NCBI GenBank assembly: GCA_029288335.1
Contig: JARIHJ010000020.1
Location: forward strand, 1-13,246
DNA length: 13,246 bases
Reading direction: 5' to 3'
Source of the DNA: Candidatus Saccharimonadota bacterium
Lineage (GTDB): Bacteria; Patescibacteriota; Saccharimonadia; Saccharimonadales; UBA4665
In this document: piece by piece, positions 6,195 through 10,363 of the stretch
Position numbering within the stretch: position 1 is the first letter of the stretch
Layout of the letters: every line of letters begins with the position of its first letter
Position numbers and translations under genes: made by a program
Notes under the pieces: generated by a model
What the model saw: the letters and a program-made list of their open reading frames with translations, nothing else
Databases searched by the model: none
What the model was told of the DNA's origin: nothing

Positions 6195-6446
6195 ATGGAT
6201 ATAGACCGTTACCCGACACACCTAGGTGGTGAGCTAGAAGGCGTCGAATGGTATCAATTAACTCCTGAACAGCTGATGCGCGCCTGTTGTGGCTCTACCA
6301 TCAAAGCGGCCGGAGCCGCAATATTAGCCAAGGAGCAAGCCGCCGCGGCCGATGAGCTCGGGCTAGACCAAGAGGCGAGAGATTACTTAGAAGTGGCCGA
6401 TTTCCTGGCTAGAATTGGCGACCACAAATCACTCGTTGGCTACTAG
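6195..6446 (+). CDS. Unrecognised 83-residue soluble protein
   Basis: An 83-residue acidic, mostly helical-looking protein with no family recognised. An Ala/Glu-rich stretch (AAILAKEQAAAADELGLD) suggests an amphipathic helix or short coiled coil, and LTPEQLMRACCGST carries adjacent cysteines. The frame is open further upstream to 6048, but that part overlaps the preceding gene; ATG 6195 is chosen because a well-formed promoter ends 9 bases before it. It sits 66 bases before rplK. Confidence 0.5.
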   Translation: MDIDRYPTHLGGELEGVEWYQLTPEQLMRACCGSTIKAAGAAILAKEQAAAADELGLDQEARDYLEVADFLARIGDHKSLVGY

Positions 6447-6468
6447 GGTGGCTGACTGCTTGAAACAC

Positions 6469-6497
6469 TAGACAAGGATAGGCGATTTTGCTACAAT
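6469..6497 (+). promoter_or_regulatory. Promoter of rplK
   Basis: TAGACA (6469-6474), a 17-base spacer and TACAAT (6492-6497) preceded by TG at 6489-6490 form a strong extended promoter. Transcription would begin near 6504, giving a leader of only about 9 bases before the ATG at 6513, too short for a classical L1-binding leader at rplK. Confidence 0.65.
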
Positions 6498-6512
6498 AAC
6501 GGGTCGGAACTT

Positions 6513-6941
6513 ATGGCGAAGCAAGTAAAAGCTAATTTAAAGATGAAATTGCGCGGCGGACAGGCTAGCGCGGCGCCGCCTGTCGGCAGTACGCTCGGTC
6601 AGTACGGCGTCAATATGATGGACTTCATCAATCCGTTCAACGAAGCCACCAAAGATATGCAAGGCAAGGAAGTCACCGCCCACATCGTGATTTATGACGA
6701 CCGTTCGATGAGCTTCCGCGTCGTCGGCACACCGACCGATGATTTGATCCGCAGCAAACTCGGCATCCAGAAGGGTTCGGGCCGGCCTAACTCCGAGAAA
6801 GTCAGCAAGAAGTTGTCTGACAAAGATCTGACCGAAATCGCTGAATCTAAAGCTATTGATATGAACACTCCAGATGTCGCCGCCGTCAAGAAAATGGTCG
6901 CCGGTACCGCCCGCTCAATGGGCGTCGAAGTAGAAGGATAA
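6513..6941 (+). CDS. rplK: 50S ribosomal protein L11
   Basis: A 142-residue L11, which binds the GTPase-associated region of 23S rRNA at the base of the stalk. The N-terminal domain has the characteristic proline-rich GQASAAPPVGSTLGQYGVN (16-34), with Ser-Thr where many L11 proteins have Pro-Ala. The C-terminal rRNA-binding domain includes IRSKLGIQKGSGRPN (79-93) and ends with the conserved VAGTARSMGVEVEG. Length is normal (about 141). Only a weak GGA precedes the start, consistent with the very short leader. Two small genes separate it from rplA, which normally follows directly. Confidence 0.97.
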   Translation: MAKQVKANLKMKLRGGQASAAPPVGSTLGQYGVNMMDFINPFNEATKDMQGKEVTAHIVIYDDRSMSFRVVGTPTDDLIRSKLGIQKGSGRPNSEKVSKKLSDKDLTEIAESKAIDMNTPDVAAVKKMVAGTARSMGVEVEG

Positions 6942-6944
6942 ATA

Positions 6945-7163
6945 ATGACACATCCAGACGGGGAATATGAGCATCTTTTGGCCGCGCAAGAGGCGCAACC
7001 TGAGCCGCTTACAGATGAGCAATACAATCCATACGGAGTCCTTGGTGGTATAGAAGGAGTTATCGACAGAGCAGAAGATTATGCGCGAGCAAAGCCTAGG
7101 GCTGTTAAAGTGGCTGTGGTGGCGGGAGCCGCACTAGTACTTAAAGCTATCAAGCACAAATAG
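6945..7163 (+). CDS. Unrecognised 72-residue protein with C-terminal hydrophobic helix
   Basis: A 72-residue protein starting 4 bases after the rplK stop, with GAAGGA inside the end of rplK as ribosome binding site, so it is probably translated from the rplK transcript. The first 55 residues are acidic and polar (MTHPDGEYEHLLAAQEAQPE); the C-terminus has one short hydrophobic segment (AVKVAVVAGAALVLKAI, about 53-69) ending in Lys-His-Lys, which reads as a tail anchor or amphipathic membrane helix. No family recognised. Confidence 0.55.
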   Translation: MTHPDGEYEHLLAAQEAQPEPLTDEQYNPYGVLGGIEGVIDRAEDYARAKPRAVKVAVVAGAALVLKAIKHK

Positions 7164-7170
7164 AGGAACT

Positions 7171-7416
7171 ATGACAGCAATTATCACCAAGGTGGTGGAG
7201 CGCGGCCCCGACTCTGGGCCGGAAGCTGTAGAGCCTACCCGTCAGATTGTGCCAGGCGGCGTAGCGGTTGAAGCGTTTCTGAGGGCCTACTACGGCCCAA
7301 ACGCAAGCGAGAAGCTGCATAATAAGAAGCGCCAGGAATTGCAGGAAATGTATCGAAGCGTAGTTTATGGCCTAGTAGATCGTACGCTAGCCAACGGCGA
7401 GGCACCTGAGGTATAA
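7171..7416 (+). CDS. Unrecognised 81-residue soluble protein
   Basis: An 81-residue protein, starting 8 bases after the preceding small gene with AGAGGAAC before its ATG, so it is the third gene of the rplK transcript. The first third is Pro/Gly-rich and probably extended; residues 30-75 look helical with mixed charge (EKLHNKKRQELQEMYRSVV). No membrane segment, no family recognised. Its stop codon TAA is embedded in the TATAAT of the rplA promoter. Confidence 0.55.
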   Translation: MTAIITKVVERGPDSGPEAVEPTRQIVPGGVAVEAFLRAYYGPNASEKLHNKKRQELQEMYRSVVYGLVDRTLANGEAPEV

Positions 7417-7417
7417 T
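7412..7417 (+). promoter_or_regulatory. -10 box of the rplA promoter
   Basis: A perfect TATAAT overlaps the stop codon of the upstream small gene. The expected start near 7424 gives a leader of about 55 bases before rplA. The -35 is weak (TAGCCA at 18 bases). Confidence 0.5.
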
Positions 7418-7437
7418 TTCTTTATCAAATTTAATTT

Positions 7438-7473
7438 GTGGGAGAGTAAAACCTCGCTAATACCACGAAGGAG
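7438..7473 (+). promoter_or_regulatory. Hairpin leader beside the rplA ribosome binding site, possible L1 autoregulatory site
   Basis: GTGG (7438-7441) pairs with CCAC (7463-7466), and directly inside GAG (7442-7444) pairs with CTC (7453-7455). This leaves a one-sided bulge GCTAATA and an 8-base A-rich loop. AAGGAG (7468-7473) follows immediately. Ribosomal protein L1 is known to repress its own operon by binding an mRNA structure that mimics its rRNA site; position and shape suit that role, but equivalence to the rRNA site is not shown. Confidence 0.4.
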
Positions 7474-7478
7474 CATTT

Positions 7479-8402
7479 ATGGCTAAAAAAGCCGACAAAC
7501 CAGTTATGAACCCGGACGAAGCGCCGGAAGAATTAATTCCGACCGAGCAAGTCGAGGCCGTTGTCGAGAATAAAGACGAAGCCAGCACCAAATCGACCGC
7601 TAAAGCCGGCAAGCGCAGTAAAAAAGCGCTAGAAGCCGCCGAAGCTAAAGAGGAAAAAGAAGAGCGCAAAAAGGCTAGTGCCACTAGCGGTGAGGCTAAG
7701 CCTAAAGCTAGCGTCAAGCCTGCTCGGCCCAAATCCGAACGCAAGGGCAAAAATTATAAAGCAGCCTACCAGCAAATCGACCACACTAAAGCTTACTCCT
7801 TGAAAGACGCATTGGCACTGGCGCAGGCGACTAGCAAAGTTAAATTCGACGCGTCCGTCGAGCTGCACATCAACCTAGCCGTCGATCCGAAACAAGCCGA
7901 CCAGAATATCCGCGGCAACCTAGTCCTGCCGCACGGCACCGGCAAAACCGTCCGCGTGGCTGTCTTCGACGACGCCAAGGTCGAGAATGCCGATATCAGC
8001 GGCGTCGAAACTATCACCAAGCAGTTAGAAAAAGGTGAGATTAACTTCGACGTCTTGGTCGCCAGCCCAGCCAATATGGCAAAACTTGGCAAGTACGCCC
8101 GGCTACTCGGTCCCCGCGGCCTAATGCCAAACCCGAAAAGCGGCACCGTCACAACTGACGTCGCCAGAGCCGCCAGTGAAGCCAAAGCTGGCCGCGTCGA
8201 ATACCGGGTCGATTCCACTGGCATTGTGCACACCAGCATCGGCAAAGTCAGCTTTAAGCCGGAACAACTAGTCGCCAACGCCGAAGCCCTGATGACCTCC
8301 GTCCGCAACGCCAGGCCTTCGAGTGTCAAGGGCAATTACATAAAGGCTATCCACGTTGCCAGCACGATGGGGCCTAGCATTGCCGTCGACGCCAGCGCAT
8401 AG
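7479..8402 (+). CDS. rplA: 50S ribosomal protein L1 with long N-terminal extension
   Basis: A 307-residue L1, the mobile L1-stalk protein that guides deacylated tRNA out of the E site and often represses its own mRNA. Residues from about 92 to the end form a normal L1 (usual total about 230), with the family signature LGKYARLLGPRGLMPNPK at about 203-220 and a typical C-terminus. The first 90 residues are an added low-complexity tail rich in Lys, Glu and Ala, first acidic (MNPDEAPEEL), then alternating Lys and Glu, then basic. It is likely disordered and exposed; its role is unknown. ATG 7479 is preceded by AAGGAG and no better start exists nearer the core, so the tail seems truly translated. 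It has its own promoter and leader hairpin. Confidence 0.95.
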   Translation: MAKKADKPVMNPDEAPEELIPTEQVEAVVENKDEASTKSTAKAGKRSKKALEAAEAKEEKEERKKASATSGEAKPKASVKPARPKSERKGKNYKAAYQQIDHTKAYSLKDALALAQATSKVKFDASVELHINLAVDPKQADQNIRGNLVLPHGTGKTVRVAVFDDAKVENADISGVETITKQLEKGEINFDVLVASPANMAKLGKYARLLGPRGLMPNPKSGTVTTDVARAASEAKAGRVEYRVDSTGIVHTSIGKVSFKPEQLVANAEALMTSVRNARPSSVKGNYIKAIHVASTMGPSIAVDASA

Positions 8403-8459
8403 CAACTCCTAAAAAATAGGCTCTTCTACCTTGGGTTCTTATTTTATATACCTATTCGG

Positions 8460-8693
8460 CTATTCTTCTCTGCGCCATTCTGGCAATCCCAGTATCTCGG
8501 AAAGAGGAAGGCCGTATTGGACTCTCTCGAGACCATGTAAACGCGCCTCTCGCACCAGCTTATATGTAGCAAGCGAGCGACGAATTAGTTCGGTGACACT
8601 GATGCCATCCTCACGTACCACTTCGTCTATGAACTCAACCGCCTCATCGTTGATAAGAATGCTCAATCTATGCTGCTCTTGATCTCCAGGCAT
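8460..8693 (-). CDS. Ribbon-helix-helix DNA-binding protein
   Basis: A 77-residue protein with the layout of a ribbon-helix-helix (CopG/MetJ-type) regulator: a short beta strand (HRLSILIN, 8-15), helix A (EAVEFIDEVVRE, about 17-28), a turn with Gly and Ser (GISVTELIRR, 30-39) and helix B, then a basic tail. Such proteins dimerise through the strand and insert it in the major groove. The ATG is preceded by GGAG at good spacing. It is divergent from the thymidylate kinase gene with an 82-base shared gap, so it may regulate itself and that gene; no toxin partner lies beside it. The opposite frame at 8431-8682 is a shadow. Confidence 0.7.
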   Translation of the reverse strand: MPGDQEQHRLSILINDEAVEFIDEVVREDGISVTELIRRSLATYKLVREARLHGLERVQYGLPLSEILGLPEWRREE

Positions 8694-8760
8694 GCTTTAC
8701 TCCGCTACAACGTAACCCGAGTGTATCACAAGGTCATCAAGTAGTACTTAAGTTTCTCTC

Positions 8761-8769
8761 TGCTAGAAT
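8761..8769 (+). promoter_or_regulatory. Extended -10 promoter of the free thymidylate kinase, leaderless type
   Basis: TGC followed by TAGAAT (8764-8769) is an extended -10 ending 6 bases before the ATG at 8776, so transcription should start at the start codon. No -35 or Shine-Dalgarno is seen. The palindrome ACTTAAGT (8746-8753) just upstream could be an operator for the divergent RHH protein. Confidence 0.55.
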
Positions 8770-8775
8770 AAGGTT

Positions 8776-9417
8776 ATGGCAAAAAAATTACGCCGCGGAG
8801 CGGTGATATGTTTCGATGGGCCGGACGGCGTTGGCAAAACTACCGAAATTCGTCTAATGGCTGATGAATTGCAATCGCAAAATTTCGCGGTTGAAACTAT
8901 CCGGCTCTACGGTGGTAGCCCAATCGGCGAAATGCTGCGCGAAGTCGCTTTCTCGCCGCTAGCTCGGCCCGCTAGAACTGATTTGCACTTAGCGCTCGCG
9001 ATTTACTACGCATTGGCGCCAAAACTTAATGAATTAAGAGCTGCGGGCAAGGTTGTACTGGTCGACCGTAGCCCATTATCTATCATCGCTTATCAAGTTT
9101 ATGCTGACGGACTGAATCCGGATGAGGGCTATTCATCGTGCGGTGAAGCGATGCGCCTAATTGGCCCGGATCTGACGATGCTTTATCTCGCACCGCTAGA
9201 CGTGCTGGCCGACCGGCACAGCAAGCGCCACGGCGTCGAAAACACTAACTACTTCGAGAACCAGCCACCTGAGTACCACGAGCGGGTGCTCGCTGGCTAT
9301 CAAAAAGCCTCGAGCGTTTACGCTGCAAAGATTATCGATGCTAGCGCTAGCGTTGAAAAAGTCCACGAAGCGACCCTCCAAGAAGTTGATCTGCTGCTCG
9401 ACGCCCTGACTGATTGA
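8776..9417 (+). CDS. Thymidylate kinase-family protein (free-standing)
   Basis: A 213-residue P-loop kinase of the thymidylate kinase family, which converts dTMP to dTDP with ATP. Walker A is FDGPDGVGKTT (13-23); the DRx motif is VDRSPLSIIAYQ (about 96-107), where the family normally has DR(Y/H) followed by AYQ. The region that is REPGGTPLGE in typical members reads RLYGGSPIGE, so the GGxPxGE half is kept and Glu-Pro is lost. A lid-like segment with Arg and His follows (DRHSKRHGVENTNYFEN). Length is normal. A second thymidylate kinase domain lies downstream in the fusion protein, so one of the two may prefer another deoxynucleotide. It is first in a run of dTTP-synthesis genes; the ATG follows a leaderless-type promoter. 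Confidence 0.8.
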   Translation: MAKKLRRGAVICFDGPDGVGKTTEIRLMADELQSQNFAVETIRLYGGSPIGEMLREVAFSPLARPARTDLHLALAIYYALAPKLNELRAAGKVVLVDRSPLSIIAYQVYADGLNPDEGYSSCGEAMRLIGPDLTMLYLAPLDVLADRHSKRHGVENTNYFENQPPEYHERVLAGYQKASSVYAAKIIDASASVEKVHEATLQEVDLLLDALTD

Positions 9418-9436
9418 TGCTAGTTCTCGCTTACGC

Positions 9437-9466
9437 TTGCTAGAAGCATTTGACGGCTTGTACAAT
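9437..9466 (+). promoter_or_regulatory. Promoter of the dCTP deaminase gene
   Basis: TTGCTA (9437-9442), 18 bases and TACAAT (9461-9466). The ATG at 9479 follows 12 bases later, giving a leader of about 5 bases with no Shine-Dalgarno. This supports ATG 9479 rather than the in-frame TTG at 9437, which would lie inside the promoter. Confidence 0.5.
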
Positions 9467-9478
9467 TATTTTGAAGTT

Positions 9479-10210
9479 ATGAATGAGGGTACTTCATCCG
9501 GCGTCTACAGCAATACAGAAATTCGAGCCGCCATCGAGGCTGGACACATCGTTTGCCACCCGTTTGAGCCAAAGCACGTCGCCCACGCCAGCCTCGACAT
9601 CACGCTCGGCTATCACTACTACCGCATCGAACAGATGAAACAGCGCACGATTTATAATCCGTTCGCTCGTGAAGACGTCGAGCGCTACTTCGATGGGCCA
9701 TACAAGGCAATGCCGCACAAGCAATGGGTCGAACTCAATGGTTTTCGCCCGCTCGTCAATATTCCTGATGACCATCCGGTGATTATGCTAAAGCCTGGTG
9801 AGCGGATCTTGGCGCATAGCCACGAATTTTTCGGAATATTACCGCCCGGGGCCTGCGAAGTGCGTAGCCGTTCTAGCTGGGGTAGAAACGGCATCGCCGT
9901 CTGTTTTGACGCTGGCTGGATCGACCCAGGCTACATTAACCGTCTAACATTAGAGGTTTATAACTTAAACCAGCGCGAGACCATCGTTTTACCCGTCGGC
10001 GAGCGCTTCGCTCAGATAATTTTCCATCACACCGGGCCGGTCGAGGGTAGTTATGGCCTAGGGCGAGACAAAGGTTTCTCCGGTAAATATCAAACCGGCA
10101 CCGATCTGGACCAGATCATTCAGAGCTGGTCACCCGATATGATGGTGCCCCAAGCTTACAAAGACCAGCGCTCGTTGCCAAAGCCAATCGAAGGCGCGAG
10201 TTATGATTGA
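9479..10210 (+). CDS. dcd: dCTP deaminase / dUTPase-family protein
   Basis: A 243-residue member of the trimeric dCTP deaminase-dUTPase superfamily. The active-site blocks are clear: SRSSWGRNGIAV (130-141), matching the SSxxR motif, then DAGWIDPGYINRLTLEVYN (144-162), whose Glu159 aligns with the catalytic glutamate of Dcd, then LPVGERFAQIIF (171-182) and a C-terminal GKYQ as in Dcd tails. It would convert dCTP to dUTP, or directly to dUMP if bifunctional; sequence alone does not settle which. At 243 residues it is about 50 longer than E. coli Dcd; much of the extra length is an insertion at about 50-90 rich in Arg, Tyr and Pro. It lies between two thymidylate kinase genes and upstream of ThyX, supplying the precursor for dTMP. 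Confidence 0.85.
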   Translation: MNEGTSSGVYSNTEIRAAIEAGHIVCHPFEPKHVAHASLDITLGYHYYRIEQMKQRTIYNPFAREDVERYFDGPYKAMPHKQWVELNGFRPLVNIPDDHPVIMLKPGERILAHSHEFFGILPPGACEVRSRSSWGRNGIAVCFDAGWIDPGYINRLTLEVYNLNQRETIVLPVGERFAQIIFHHTGPVEGSYGLGRDKGFSGKYQTGTDLDQIIQSWSPDMMVPQAYKDQRSLPKPIEGASYD

Positions 10211-10256
10211 TACTCATCACAGTTCATTTCTTATTAGCGAGTTTGGCACAGGTGTG

Positions 10257-10325
10257 CAAGATATAACTTTTGTTGTGCGGGGGCGTAGCCGTAGCTACGT
10301 TGACAAGCAAAAAAGTTATAGATTG
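10257..10325 (+). repeat. Long imperfect inverted repeat between dcd and the fusion gene
   Basis: TATAACTTTT (10262-10271) is a perfect inverted match to AAAAGTTATA (10311-10320). Pairing continues outward, after a 2-base mismatch, with CAA (10257-10259)/TTG (10323-10325), and inward with TTGT (10273-10276)/ACAA (10303-10306). At the centre CGTAGC (10284-10289) and GCTACG (10294-10299) form a perfect stem with loop CGTA. No T tract follows, so it is not a standard terminator on +. It fills most of the 153-base gap, which otherwise holds no gene. Confidence 0.6.
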
Positions 10326-10363
10326 TGCGACTGTGGCGAACGCAGTAAAGAAAGCGAGCTGCG

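Noticed and set aside
8431..8682. An 83-codon + frame after rplA
   Set aside because: It is opposite the ribbon-helix-helix gene, which has a clear fold pattern and ribosome binding site; the + frame is Ser/Arg-rich shadow.
9437..9478. TTG at 9437 as start of the dCTP deaminase-family gene
   Set aside because: It would lie in the -35 element and adds 14 residues not expected in the family; ATG 9479 is better.
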